Positions 25,697 to 36,425 of a DNA stretch of 62,241 nt are shown here, one piece after another (the stretch's first letter is position 1; each line of letters starts with the position of its first letter). The DNA comes from Chloroflexota bacterium (GTDB lineage Bacteria; Chloroflexota; Dehalococcoidia; DSTF01; JACRBR01), in the NCBI GenBank assembly GCA_028872875.1, contig JAGWOC010000010.1:1-62241 (forward strand). The letters run 5' to 3'. Under the pieces are notes generated by a model. It was not told the DNA's origin, did not search any database, and worked only from the letters and a program-made list of their open reading frames with translations. A program made the translations under genes and the position numbers.

Positions 25697-26254
25697 GTGC
25701 TGAGCGCGCGGACCGGCGCCGCGGCCGCCATTGTGCTGTCGATCGTCGCGCTTGCGGTCGGCCTCGCGGCGCTGATGCAGGATGTGCGGGGCGGCGGGCC
25801 GGCGCACGGCCGCCTGGTGCAGACGCGCATCACAAATGCGCTCACCGGTGACCCGGTGCGGTTCCCGCTCGACCACTTCTACATGAGCCCCGACGGCCAC
25901 GGGCGCGTCGTCGCCCTGTATGAGTACCCGCCCGGGTTCTTCGGCCACACGCGCGGCTGCCCGCTCGTCTGGCAGCGCGATGCCGTCGTGGTCGTCGGGA
26001 CGAAGACGTACAGTGGGCTCTTCACCGACCCGTGCAGCGGCGCCCACTTCGACCGCTCCGGCGCGCTCGTCAACGGGCCCGCCGACCGCGACCTCGACCG
26101 TTTCCCGATGACGCCGGAGCCCGACGGGATGCTCGTCGATACGCGCACGCTGCTCTGCGGCGACAATCTTCCGGACCACGCCGCGGACGTGACGCCGACG
26201 CCGACGCCCGCAACGCCAGCGCGTTGCCCGCTCGTCTCCCCCGACAGCCCGTAG
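25697..26254 (+). CDS. Anchored Rieske-like protein lacking the histidine ligands
   Basis: The 185-residue protein has one N-terminal membrane helix (residues 8-27) and an external domain. Residues 112-137 read PCSGAHFDRSGALVNGPADR, then DLDRFP. This strongly resembles the second half of a Rieske domain, where the family has CPCHGSxF...G.....GPA...L. The first box is GCPLVW (Cys88). The two cysteines remain (Cys88, Cys113), but the histidines of both C-x-H and C-x-x-H boxes are missing, so a [2Fe-2S] Rieske cluster is not expected. The C-terminus is a TPTPTPATPA tail. Start is GTG, with GGAGG about 10 bases upstream. Confidence 0.7.
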   Translation: MLSARTGAAAAIVLSIVALAVGLAALMQDVRGGGPAHGRLVQTRITNALTGDPVRFPLDHFYMSPDGHGRVVALYEYPPGFFGHTRGCPLVWQRDAVVVVGTKTYSGLFTDPCSGAHFDRSGALVNGPADRDLDRFPMTPEPDGMLVDTRTLLCGDNLPDHAADVTPTPTPATPARCPLVSPDSP

Positions 26255-26259
26255 CTGAG

Positions 26260-26276
26260 GCGCCGCCGGGCGGCGC
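26260..26276. terminator. Possible bidirectional terminator hairpin
   Basis: GCGCCG-CCGGG-CGGCGC lies in the 93-base gap between two convergent gene ends. There is no T tract on either side, so the call is weak. A direct repeat (gctcaggctcaggct) follows it. Confidence 0.3.
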
Positions 26277-26347
26277 TCGGGCTCAGGCTCAGGCTGTAGC
26301 TGGCTGCCGACGGCGACGGGATCCGCAGGGGTGGGGTCGCCGGGTCG

Positions 26348-27538
26348 CTACCGCCGAGCGTGCGCCGCCAGCGCCCGCTCGTGGCGGGCGATCTCCCAGT
26401 CGCCCCAGCGATTGATGAGGTGCCGCAGCGGCCCCAGCTTGCGCGGCAGGTCGGGGTAGTTGATCTCGCCGCGGATGATCTCGGTCATGTAGCGCCAGAA
26501 GGTGCCGTTGTGCTTCAGCATCAGCACGGAGAACGACGGCAGCCGTTGCAGGATCGCCTGCAGCCGCCGCGAGGCGAGGATCTCATCGCGCATCTTCGCA
26601 TCGAGCGCGTGCTGGTAGCCCGCGAGGCCGGGCGCCTCGCCGGCGAGGTAGCGCCGCGCCTCCTCCGCCGCCAGGCGCCCGCTGACGAACGCGGCCCAGA
26701 TGCCCTCGCCCGACAGCGGGTCGACGAGGCCGGCGGCATCGCCCGCGAGCATCGCCCCCGAGCGGACGATGGGCGCGCCGTCGCGCCGCAGCGGCAACTG
26801 GTAGCCGCGAAATCCGTACAGGCGCGACGCGTCGAAGCCGTAGAAGGCGCAGAGCTTCGCGAGGCGCGCGCGCAGCGTCGGCCCGACGTGCTTCCAGCCG
26901 CCGACGCCGATGTTCAGGTGGTCGGCCTTCGGGAACACCCAGCCGTAGCCGCCCGGGATCCCGGTCAGGTCCAGCGCGATGGAGCGCGACCAGTGGTCGA
27001 GCGTGCGCGCGTCGGCCGGAAAGTTCGCCTCGAACGCCACCGCGTGCTCGGAGAGCGGCGCGAGCCCGAGGGCCCTTGCGGTCTGGCCGTTGACGCCATC
27101 GGCGCCGACGAGCACCGGCGCCTCGTAGACGTCGCCGTTGACGCGTGCCCGCATCGTCGCGCCGTCGACCTCCACCGCCCGCACGGCCGACCCGTCGCGG
27201 AAGTCCGCGCCCGCGGCCGCGGCCTCTGCCGCGAGGTAGGCGTCGAGCCTGCTGCGCTGCGTCATGCGTGCCAGCACGCGGCGGCTGTGACGCTCGAACG
27301 GGCGCCGCATGTCGATGCTCACCCGCACGCCGTAGATCTCGCGCTCGGTGACGGGCGCCAGGTCGATGCCGCTCGCCGCGCCGGCGCGGAACGTGACGCC
27401 GCCGCCGCACGGCTTGTCGCGCGGGAACCTGGCGCCGTCGAGCAGCACGACGCGCGCGCCCGTGCGGGCGAGCTTCCGCGCCGCCGTGCTGCCTGCCGGC
27501 CCGGCGCCCAGGACGATCGCGTCGTATCTGTGTGTCAC
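26348..27538 (-). CDS. Geranylgeranyl reductase family FAD-dependent oxidoreductase
   Basis: The 396-residue flavoprotein has the FAD-binding motif VLGAGPAGSTAARKLARTGA at the N-terminus, DKPCGGGVTFRA (family hallmark), and GDAAGLVDPLSGEGI for the flavin phosphate/ribitol contact. Family members reduce isoprenoid double bonds in chlorophylls, menaquinone side chains or archaeal-type lipids. The neighbour is cytochrome bd, divergent by about 110 bases, so a role in quinone tail reduction is an attractive but unproven idea. The GTG start at 27538 was chosen because the flavin-binding strand begins 6 residues later. Confidence 0.88.
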   Translation of the reverse strand: MTHRYDAIVLGAGPAGSTAARKLARTGARVVLLDGARFPRDKPCGGGVTFRAGAASGIDLAPVTEREIYGVRVSIDMRRPFERHSRRVLARMTQRSRLDAYLAAEAAAAGADFRDGSAVRAVEVDGATMRARVNGDVYEAPVLVGADGVNGQTARALGLAPLSEHAVAFEANFPADARTLDHWSRSIALDLTGIPGGYGWVFPKADHLNIGVGGWKHVGPTLRARLAKLCAFYGFDASRLYGFRGYQLPLRRDGAPIVRSGAMLAGDAAGLVDPLSGEGIWAAFVSGRLAAEEARRYLAGEAPGLAGYQHALDAKMRDEILASRRLQAILQRLPSFSVLMLKHNGTFWRYMTEIIRGEINYPDLPRKLGPLRHLINRWGDWEIARHERALAAHARR

Positions 27539-27648
27539 GAACGAATTGTACGTTGCCGGCGAGCTTAGCGGCCCCGCCCGGGGATGATGTACGAGACCCT
27601 GCGCGCGAGTAGACTGCCGGGGGCGCCGCATCCGTCTGTAGAAGGGGT

Positions 27649-28980
27649 GTGGGTTTGTTCGACACCGTGACCTCGGCCCGCGCGCTGATGGGGATGTCGC
27701 TGGCGTTCCACATCTCGTTCACGGCCGTCGGCATCGGCCTGCCGTTGATGCTCTTCCTCGCGGAGGGCATCGCGTTGCGGACGGGCAACCCGATGTACCG
27801 GGAGATGGCGAAGCGCTGGACGCGCGTGGCGGCCGTGCTGTTCGCGGTCGGCGCCGTCTCCGGGACGATCCTGTCGTTCGAGTTCGGCCTGCTCTGGCCG
27901 ACCTTCATGGATTTCTCGGGCGCCATCATCGGCTTCCCGTTCGCGCTCGAAGGCTTCGCCTTCTTCACCGAGGCGATCTTCCTCGGCATCTACATCTACG
28001 GCTGGGACCGGCTGTCGCCGCGGGCGCACTGGCTGTGTACGGTGCCGATGATGGTCAGCGCGGCGGCGTCGGCGCTGTTCGTAATCAGCGCGAACGCCTG
28101 GATGAACCAGCCGGCGGGCTTCGAGGTGGTGAACGGCAAGGCGGTGAACGTCGACCCGATCGCCGCCATGTTCAACCGGGCGATGCCGTACGAGGTGACG
28201 CACGGGACGCTGGCAGCGTACGTGACGACCGGCTTCGCCGTCGCGGGCGTCTACGCCGTGGCGATGCTGCGTGGCCATCGCTCGGAGTACAACAAGCGCG
28301 CGCTCGTGCTGGCGCTCGCCGTCGCGGCCGTCTTCACGCCCCTGCAGATCGTGAGCGGCGACCTCAGCGCGCGCTTCCTGGCGCACCGCCAGCCGGAGAA
28401 GTTCGCGGCGATGGAGGGCCAGTTCAGGACGGAGCGCGGTGCGCCGTTGCGCATCGGCGGCTTCCCGGATCCAGGCGCCCGGGAAACGAAGTACGCGATC
28501 GAGATCCCACGCCTGACCAGCATCCTTGCGTTCGAGAACGCCGATGCCACGGTGCGGGGCCTGGACAGCTTCCCGCAGGACGCGATCCCGGACGTCCGGC
28601 TCGTCCATTATCCGTTCCAGGTGATGGTCGCGAGCGGATCCTTCATGCTCTTCGTGGTCACCTGGTTCTTTGGCATCGCCTGGTGGCGTAAGCGCATCGA
28701 TCCGGGGCGCTGGCTGTTGCGCGCCCTCGTCGCCGCCGCGCCGCTGGGGTTCGTGGCGATCGAGGCGGGCTGGTTCGTCACGGAGTTCGGCCGCCAGCCG
28801 TGGATCATCTGGCACCTGATGCGCACCGATCAGGCGGCGACGCCGCGCGAGGGCGTGGCGTTCCTGCTCCTCGTCTTCTTCCTGGTGTACGTTGCGCTGA
28901 CGATCGGGCTCGGGCTGCTCCTGCTGCGGCCCTCCGGAAGCGCGGCACGGCCGCCGCAGGAGGCGCCCGATGTCGCTTGA
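27649..28980 (+). CDS. cydA: Cytochrome bd ubiquinol oxidase subunit I
   Basis: The 443-residue membrane protein carries haems b558, b595 and d. The haem ligand His near residue 21 (LAFHISFTAVGIG), GRQPW in the quinol region and FEFGLLWPTF are present. The loop between helices VI and VII is the short Q-loop type, as in cyanide-insensitive CioA-like oxidases. Start is GTG with AGAAGGGG just upstream. It overlaps cydB by 11 bases. The pair transfers electrons from quinol to oxygen, usually at low oxygen tension. Confidence 0.95.
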   Translation: MGLFDTVTSARALMGMSLAFHISFTAVGIGLPLMLFLAEGIALRTGNPMYREMAKRWTRVAAVLFAVGAVSGTILSFEFGLLWPTFMDFSGAIIGFPFALEGFAFFTEAIFLGIYIYGWDRLSPRAHWLCTVPMMVSAAASALFVISANAWMNQPAGFEVVNGKAVNVDPIAAMFNRAMPYEVTHGTLAAYVTTGFAVAGVYAVAMLRGHRSEYNKRALVLALAVAAVFTPLQIVSGDLSARFLAHRQPEKFAAMEGQFRTERGAPLRIGGFPDPGARETKYAIEIPRLTSILAFENADATVRGLDSFPQDAIPDVRLVHYPFQVMVASGSFMLFVVTWFFGIAWWRKRIDPGRWLLRALVAAAPLGFVAIEAGWFVTEFGRQPWIIWHLMRTDQAATPREGVAFLLLVFFLVYVALTIGLGLLLLRPSGSAARPPQEAPDVA

Positions 28981-29989
28981 GGTGCTGGCGGCGGGCGTCG
29001 TCCTGATCGGCCTCATCGCCTACGCGATGTTCGCCGGCGCCGACTTCGGTGGCGGCGTCTGGACCGCGCTGGCATGGGGCCCGCGTGCGCGGGTCCAGCG
29101 TGAGGCGATCTTCCGGGCGATGGGGCCGGTGTGGGAGACGAACCACGTCTGGCTGATCTTGATCGTGGTCACGCTCTTCACCGCATTTCCGCGGGCCTTC
29201 GGCGACCTGTTCACGGCGCTCTTTATTCCGCTGTCGATCGCGCTCATCGGCATCGTGTTCCGCGGCGCCGCGTTCGCGTTCCGCCACTACGGTTCCGAAG
29301 GCGGTGCCCGTCTACCGGCGACCGGCATCGTCTTTTCGGCGGCCAGCATCCTGACGCCGCTGACGATGGGCATGGCGCTCGGCGCGATCGCCGGGGGCCA
29401 GATCACGATCCGCGGCGGGCAGGTGGCGACGGAGCTGTACGAGCCCTGGCTGCGGCCGTTCTCGATCGTCTGCGGGCTGATCGGCGTGGCGATGTGCGGC
29501 TTCCTGACGGCCTCCTATATGACGACGCGCACTGGCGGCGCGCTGCGGGAGGACTTCCGCAACCGGGCGCTGGCGGCGAGCCTCGTGCTCGGCGGCCTCA
29601 CCACGGCCGCTATCCCGGTGGCCTACGCCGATGCGCGGCCGTTCTTCGACCGTCTCGGGTCGCCGGCGCCCATCGCCGTCATGTCGGCGGCCGTGGCGAT
29701 GGGCGTGGCGTCGCTGGTCGTGCTGTGGCGGCGCTGGTACGCGCTGGCGCCGCCGGTGGCCGCGGGCACCGTCGCGCTGGTGATCGCGGCCTGGGGGGCG
29801 GTGCAGTACCCGTACTTCATCCTGCCCGACGAGCGCATCGACAGCGTCGCCGCCGGGCACGCGACGCTCGTCGCGTTCCTCGTCTCGCTGCCGATCGGGG
29901 CGCTGATCCTCATCCCGTCCCTCGTGCTGCTGTACTACACGTTCAGCGAGAGGACAGACCGCCCGGCCCCGGAAGGCCCGCCGTCCTGA
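28970..29989 (+). CDS. cydB: Cytochrome bd ubiquinol oxidase subunit II
   Basis: This 339-residue membrane protein has the CydB hallmark GADFGGGVW near residue 23 and ETNHVWLI near residue 56, plus about eight helices. It forms the heterodimer with CydA, whose 3' end it overlaps by 11 bases; its ribosome site GCAGGAGG is inside cydA. No cydX or cydDC genes are nearby. Confidence 0.95.
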   Translation: MSLEVLAAGVVLIGLIAYAMFAGADFGGGVWTALAWGPRARVQREAIFRAMGPVWETNHVWLILIVVTLFTAFPRAFGDLFTALFIPLSIALIGIVFRGAAFAFRHYGSEGGARLPATGIVFSAASILTPLTMGMALGAIAGGQITIRGGQVATELYEPWLRPFSIVCGLIGVAMCGFLTASYMTTRTGGALREDFRNRALAASLVLGGLTTAAIPVAYADARPFFDRLGSPAPIAVMSAAVAMGVASLVVLWRRWYALAPPVAAGTVALVIAAWGAVQYPYFILPDERIDSVAAGHATLVAFLVSLPIGALILIPSLVLLYYTFSERTDRPAPEGPPS

Positions 29990-30007
29990 GTTCGCGCCAC
30001 CGGCGCC

Positions 30008-30037
30008 TTGCAGGCAGCGCGCCCGCGCGTGTACCGT
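30008..30037 (+). promoter_or_regulatory. Promoter of the TPP riboswitch-thiC transcript
   Basis: TTGCAG (-35) and TACCGT (-10) are separated by 18 bases, and the predicted start lies just before the riboswitch. Motif match. Confidence 0.5.
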
Positions 30038-30055
30038 GCAGCTACAACTGAAGAG

Positions 30056-32035
<1,980 letters not shown>

Positions 32036-32054
32036 CCGGCCGGTGACGGGGCAG

Positions 32055-32642
32055 ATGATCGGCGAGCGTGCCACCGCCGTGCTCGCGCGGCTCGAAGAGC
32101 GCGATTCGCGCGAACGCGAGCAGGGCGTGGCGCGGGCGCTGCGGCTGCGGCAGGTCACGCAGGACGTCGGCCGATTCCTGCACGTGCTGGTGCTGGCGTC
32201 GCAGGCGCGATCGGTGCTCGAGATCGGCACGTCGGGCGGGTACTCGACGATCTGGCTGGCGCTCGCGGCGCGCGCGGCGGGCGGGTCCGTGGTGTCGCTG
32301 GAGCTTGACCCGGTGAAGGTGCGCCTGGCGCGCGAAAACATCGCTGCCGCCGGACTCTCGGAGACAACCGAAGTCATCGAAGGAGACGCGTTCGCGTACC
32401 TGCGGGCCCGCGGCGAGCCGGCGCAGTTCGTCTTCCTCGACGCCGAGAAGGAAGACTATCTCGCCTACCTCGACCTCATCGTGCCGCTGCTGGCCCCCGG
32501 CGGCCTGCTCGTCGCCGACAACCTGCTGTCGCACGCCGACGATCTGGCCGCGTTCCGCGCGCGCGCCCTCGCGCATCCGCAGCTCTCGGCCGTGGTCGTG
32601 CCGATCGGGCGCGGCGAGCTGCTGGCGGTGCGGACGGCGTGA
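32055..32642 (+). CDS. Class I SAM-dependent O-methyltransferase (COMT-like, family 3)
   Basis: The 195-residue protein has the SAM motif VLEIGTSGGYSTIWLALAAR, the acidic loop VSLELDPVKVRLARENI, FVFLDAEKEDYLAYLDLI and LLVADNLLSH, as in caffeoyl-CoA/catechol O-methyltransferases. The metal-binding Asp is in FLDAEKED and the Asn-Asp pair is changed to DN. The substrate is unknown. It starts 19 bases after thiC with no promoter of its own seen; GTG at 32043 is an alternative start. Confidence 0.85.
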   Translation: MIGERATAVLARLEERDSREREQGVARALRLRQVTQDVGRFLHVLVLASQARSVLEIGTSGGYSTIWLALAARAAGGSVVSLELDPVKVRLARENIAAAGLSETTEVIEGDAFAYLRARGEPAQFVFLDAEKEDYLAYLDLIVPLLAPGGLLVADNLLSHADDLAAFRARALAHPQLSAVVVPIGRGELLAVRTA

Positions 32643-32648
32643 TCCGCA

Positions 32649-35078
32649 TCAGGGCTCAGCGAGATTGCCCTCGACGCGCTTTAGCAGGACGGCGTTGGTC
32701 GCGACGATGATCGAGCTTACGGACATCAGCAGCGCCGACCACTCCGGCCGCAGCTCCAGCCGCAGCGACGGATACAGCGCGCCCGCGGCGATCGGGATGG
32801 CGAGCACGTTGTAGATGCTTGCCCAGAACAGGTTCTGCCGCATCTTGGTCACCGTCGCCCTGCTGATCCGCACCGCGCGAAGGATGTCGAACGGGTCGCT
32901 CTTCATGAGCACCACCCGCGCCGTCTCGATCGCCACGTCCGTGCCGGCGCCGATGGCGATGCCGATGTCGGCCTGCGCCAGGGCCGGCGCGTCGTTGACG
33001 CCGTCGCCGACCATCGCCACGACCTGGCCCTCGGCTTGCAGCTCGCGCACGTGACGCGCCTTGTCCGCGGGCAGGACGTCCGCGAACAGCCGTTTGATGC
33101 CGAGGCTGGCCGCCACCGCCTCGGCCGTGCGGCGGTTGTCGCCGGTCACCATCACGGGCTCGATGTCCAGCGCCTGGAGGCGCTCTACCGCCGCGCGCGC
33201 CGTGGGCTTGAGCGTGTCCGCGACCGCCACCACGCCGGCGGCGTGGCCATCGATGGCGACGTACAGCGCCGTGTTCCCCTGCCCTGCCAGCTCTTCCGCG
33301 CGGCCCGGCAGCCCATCGAGCGAGATGCCGCGCTCCGTCATCAGCGCCTGCTTTCCCACCAGCACGCGGCGGGCGCCGACCGATGCTTCGATCCCCTTGC
33401 CGGACATCGCCGTGAAGCTCGCCGCCGCCGGCACATCGAGCGCCCGCGCGCGCGCCGCCTCGACGATGGCCGAGGCGATGGGGTGCTCGCTGCCGGCCTC
33501 GGCGCTGGCCGTCAGGCGCAGTAGTTCGGCCTCATCGATGCCCTGCGGCACGAGGGCGGTCAGCGTCGGCCGCCCTTCGGTCAGCGTGCCCGTCTTGTCG
33601 AGCATCACCACAGTGATGCGTGATACGCCTTCGAGCGTCGCCGCGTCCTTGATCAGGATGTTGTGGCGGGCGCCGATGCCGGTGCCGACGGCGACGACCG
33701 TCGGCGTCGCCAGCCCGAGCGCGTCCGGACAGGCGATCACCACGGCCGAGATGGCGAACGTGAGTGCGAGCAGCGCCGTCTCGCCCGCGACGAAGTACCA
33801 GGTCACGAACGTGATGGCGCCGGCGCTGACCGCGAGGATGACGAGATACTGGGCGGCGCGGTCCGCCAGCCGCTGCCCGGGCGCCCTCGAGCTCTGCGCC
33901 TGCTCGACGAGGCGCACGATCTGCGCGAGCGCGGTCTCGGCGCCGATCTTCGTCGCGCGGAACGTCACCGCGCCGGTCTTGTTGATCGAGCCGCCGATCA
34001 CCTCGTCGCCCGGCGCCTTGTCGCGCGGTATCGACTCGCCGGTGACGAGCGCCTCGTCGATCGCGGTCTCGCCGGACTCGATGACGCCGTCCACCGGCAC
34101 TTTATCGCCGGGACGCAGCAGCACCCGGTCGCCGACGACGATCTCGCTTGTCGGCACCTGCACCTCGTTGCCGCCGCGGAGGACGGTCGCGGTCGGCGGC
34201 ACGAGGTCGAAGAGGGCGCGCAGCGCGTCGGTCGTGCCGCGGCGCGACTTCATCTCCATCCAGTGGCCGAACAGCACGAAGGTCACCAGAAGCACTGCGG
34301 CTTCATAGAACGTCTCGCCCAGGCCGCCGAGCGTGATCACCGCGCTGAATCCCCACGCGGCCAGCACGCCCGTCGAAACCAGCACGCTCATGTTGAGCGA
34401 GCGATGGCGCAGCGAGCGCGCCGCGCCGCCGATGAAGATCCAGCCCGCCCACCAGACGACCGGCGTCGATGTCACCAGCATGATCCAGTTGTTGCCGACC
34501 GGCCCGGACGGCAGATCGATGTGCAGGAAGCTCCTGGCCACGGGCGAGTACAGGACCGTCGGAATCGCCAGGGCGAGCGCGACGAAGAAGCGGTTGCGCA
34601 TGTCGCGCTCCATCGCCTTCGCCATCTTCGGGTCGGACATGTCGTGATCCATGCCCGCGTGCGCCGCCGCCTTGCCGTGGTCCATCTCGTGCGTCGCGTG
34701 GGCGGCGGTCGACGGCATCTCGTACTGCATCTGGTCGTGCGCGCCGCCCATCGTGAGCGGCGCCATCTGCGCCTGGTGCGCGATGTGCGTCATCGATGCG
34801 GACGCGTCTCCGCCCGCGCATGCGCAGCGCTCGCTCCCGTCGATGAGGGCGCGGATGCCCGCCTCGTCGATCATCCCGTCGTGAAACGCGACCTCGACCG
34901 TCTTCGCCGGATAGTCCACGCGCGCACGCACGATGTGCGGGTTGGCGCGCAGCTCGCGCTCGAGCGCCTCAGCGCAGGAGATGCAGTAGAGGTCAGAAAC
35001 GGCGATGGTCACCTGTCCGCTGGAAGGGTGCCCAGCGTGCGCGGCGGAATCGGTGTGGGCGGCGTGTTCGGAGTTCAT
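32649..35078 (-). CDS. P1B-type heavy-metal (probably copper) ATPase with CPD motif
   Basis: The 809-residue pump has an N-terminal HMA domain (Cys32 and Cys35 in LYCISCAEAL). A His/Met-rich linker follows at residues 95-160 (for example HATHEMDHGKAAAHAGMDHD). Eight membrane helices, the TGES actuator motif (346-349) and the phosphorylation site DKTGT (494-498) are present. The helix-6 metal motif, CPC in Cu(I) and CPH in CopB pumps, reads CPD (450-452) in ACPDALGLATPT. Soft-metal ligands in the linker point to copper or silver, but specificity cannot be assigned. It lies 145 bases after clpP on the same strand. The ribosome site is AAGGAG. Confidence 0.92.
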   Translation of the reverse strand: MNSEHAAHTDSAAHAGHPSSGQVTIAVSDLYCISCAEALERELRANPHIVRARVDYPAKTVEVAFHDGMIDEAGIRALIDGSERCACAGGDASASMTHIAHQAQMAPLTMGGAHDQMQYEMPSTAAHATHEMDHGKAAAHAGMDHDMSDPKMAKAMERDMRNRFFVALALAIPTVLYSPVARSFLHIDLPSGPVGNNWIMLVTSTPVVWWAGWIFIGGAARSLRHRSLNMSVLVSTGVLAAWGFSAVITLGGLGETFYEAAVLLVTFVLFGHWMEMKSRRGTTDALRALFDLVPPTATVLRGGNEVQVPTSEIVVGDRVLLRPGDKVPVDGVIESGETAIDEALVTGESIPRDKAPGDEVIGGSINKTGAVTFRATKIGAETALAQIVRLVEQAQSSRAPGQRLADRAAQYLVILAVSAGAITFVTWYFVAGETALLALTFAISAVVIACPDALGLATPTVVAVGTGIGARHNILIKDAATLEGVSRITVVMLDKTGTLTEGRPTLTALVPQGIDEAELLRLTASAEAGSEHPIASAIVEAARARALDVPAAASFTAMSGKGIEASVGARRVLVGKQALMTERGISLDGLPGRAEELAGQGNTALYVAIDGHAAGVVAVADTLKPTARAAVERLQALDIEPVMVTGDNRRTAEAVAASLGIKRLFADVLPADKARHVRELQAEGQVVAMVGDGVNDAPALAQADIGIAIGAGTDVAIETARVVLMKSDPFDILRAVRISRATVTKMRQNLFWASIYNVLAIPIAAGALYPSLRLELRPEWSALLMSVSSIIVATNAVLLKRVEGNLAEP

Positions 35079-35223
35079 GCGGCGCTCCTTGCCGTATCCC
35101 GTGGCAGGGTTGTCTGGTTCTCATGCTATTGCGTGGGCCGACGCCGGGGTAGGGTAGGTGCGTGGATGCCGCGCGGCGGGAGCCGCGTCGCAGGGTCGCG
35201 GGCGGTGCGATGCGGGTGGGGCG

Positions 35224-35847
35224 TTATGGACGGAGACCCGCGGCCGCGCGGGGCGTGATCGCCGGGGCCGAGAGGATCTGGTCGACGATCCCGTACTCTT
35301 TCGCGTGCTCCGGGTCCATGAAGAAGTCGCGGTCGAAGTCGTGGCGGATGCGCTCCTCGGACTGGCCCGTGTGCTGCACCATGATGCCGCGCATCAGCTC
35401 GTTGAGGCGCAGGATCTCGCGCGCCTGGATCTCGATGTCCGTCGCTTGCCCGGTGATGCCGCCGCCGCCGATCAGCGCCTGGTGCACGTGGACCGTCGCG
35501 TGCGGCATGCAGTAGCGCTTGCCCTTCGCTCCCGCCGCCAGCAGCACCGTCGCCCAGCTCGCGGTGACGCCGACGGCGAACGTCGCGACATCGGCGTGCG
35601 CGAGCTGCATCGTGTCGTAGATCGCGAGGCCGGCCTCGATGCCGCCGCCCGGCGAGTGGATGTAGAGGTTGATGTCCTTTCCGGGGTCCTCCCGGTCGAG
35701 GTAGAGGACCTGCGCGATGATCAGGTTTGCCACCTGGTCATCGATCGGCGCGCCGAGGAAGACGACGCGCTCGCGCAGCAGCAGCGAGTAGATGTCGAAC
35801 GCGCGTTCGCCGCGCGGGCTCGTCTCGATGACCGAAGGGATGATCAT
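35224..35847 (-). CDS. clpP: ATP-dependent Clp protease proteolytic subunit
   Basis: The 207-residue serine protease forms the chamber of ClpXP/ClpAP. The nucleophile is the Ser in FAVGVTASWATVLLAAGAKG (the usual form is GQAASMGA, so the flanking residues differ), the His is in PHATVHVHQAL and the Asp in RDFFMDPEHAKEYGIVDQIL region. The triad is therefore intact. The sequence is divergent from housekeeping ClpP (GVTASWAT for GQAASMGA), suggesting a second paralog. It overlaps the LuxR-type gene by 4 bases (ATGA), and its GGAG site is inside that gene. Confidence 0.93.
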   Translation of the reverse strand: MIIPSVIETSPRGERAFDIYSLLLRERVVFLGAPIDDQVANLIIAQVLYLDREDPGKDINLYIHSPGGGIEAGLAIYDTMQLAHADVATFAVGVTASWATVLLAAGAKGKRYCMPHATVHVHQALIGGGGITGQATDIEIQAREILRLNELMRGIMVQHTGQSEERIRHDFDRDFFMDPEHAKEYGIVDQILSAPAITPRAAAGLRP

Positions 35848-36230
35848 GCCGCGCGCTCCCTCCAACCCGGCGCTGCCGCCGCGGCGCCGATGCGCTCGTG
35901 CCACCGTCCGCAGGCAGCGTGCCGCGCGCGGCGCCGCCAGCGCGCACGCCCGAGCCGCGTACGCGGCGCGGCGGGCCTCGTACTGGCGAGGCAGGCGCCC
36001 GGTGGGGCCGGGGCCGTTGCCGGCTCGCCCGGCCAGCCGGCGGCCTCCCGCCGGCTGCTGACGCCGAGCTTGGTCAGGATCTCCGACACGTGGAACTTCG
36101 CTCCGTCGGTGCTGATGCCGAGCCTGCGGCCGATCTGCTCGTTCGAGAGCCCCTCGCGCACAAGCTCCAGCACCTCCCACTGGCGGGGCGTCAGGACGTC
36201 CGGGTGGGGTGGGCGGCCACGTCGCGTCAC
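35844..36230 (-). CDS. Small LuxR-type helix-turn-helix regulator without receiver domain
   Basis: The 128-residue protein has a GerE/LuxR HTH at residues 8-70: DVLTPRQWEVLELVREGLSN, EQIGRRLGISTDGAKFHVSE, ILTKLGVSSRREAA. No receiver or ligand domain precedes it. The remainder is a basic Ala/Arg/Pro-rich tail. Start is GTG at 36230 without a clear ribosome site; longer in-frame extensions do not look like protein. It overlaps clpP by 4 bases and so is co-translated with the protease. It may regulate clpP, or be a ClpP substrate; both are inference. Confidence 0.7.
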   Translation of the reverse strand: MTRRGRPPHPDVLTPRQWEVLELVREGLSNEQIGRRLGISTDGAKFHVSEILTKLGVSSRREAAGWPGEPATAPAPPGACLASTRPAAPRTRLGRARWRRRARHAACGRWHERIGAAAAAPGWRERAA

Positions 36231-36425
36231 GGCATCAGGATACGCGCCCTGCGCTTGATTTACACTACCCGCCGGGCCCGCTCGCGGCGCCCGGAACGCT
36301 GCTGCGGGACTTCTGTCGGAGCGCCGAGCCTGTACCTGAAGCAGGTGGATTTCTGGGAGCCGACCGCGTATGCTTAGGCACTCACAAAGTAATTTTGGGC
36401 GCGTGGGCCCGAACGAGGAGGCAGC

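Noticed and set aside
25581-25703. A 40-residue Cys/Arg-rich frame just before the Rieske-like gene
   Set aside because: It has no ribosome site, and the -10-like TACTGT is only 4 bases before its ATG. Composition is what GC-rich non-coding DNA gives by chance.
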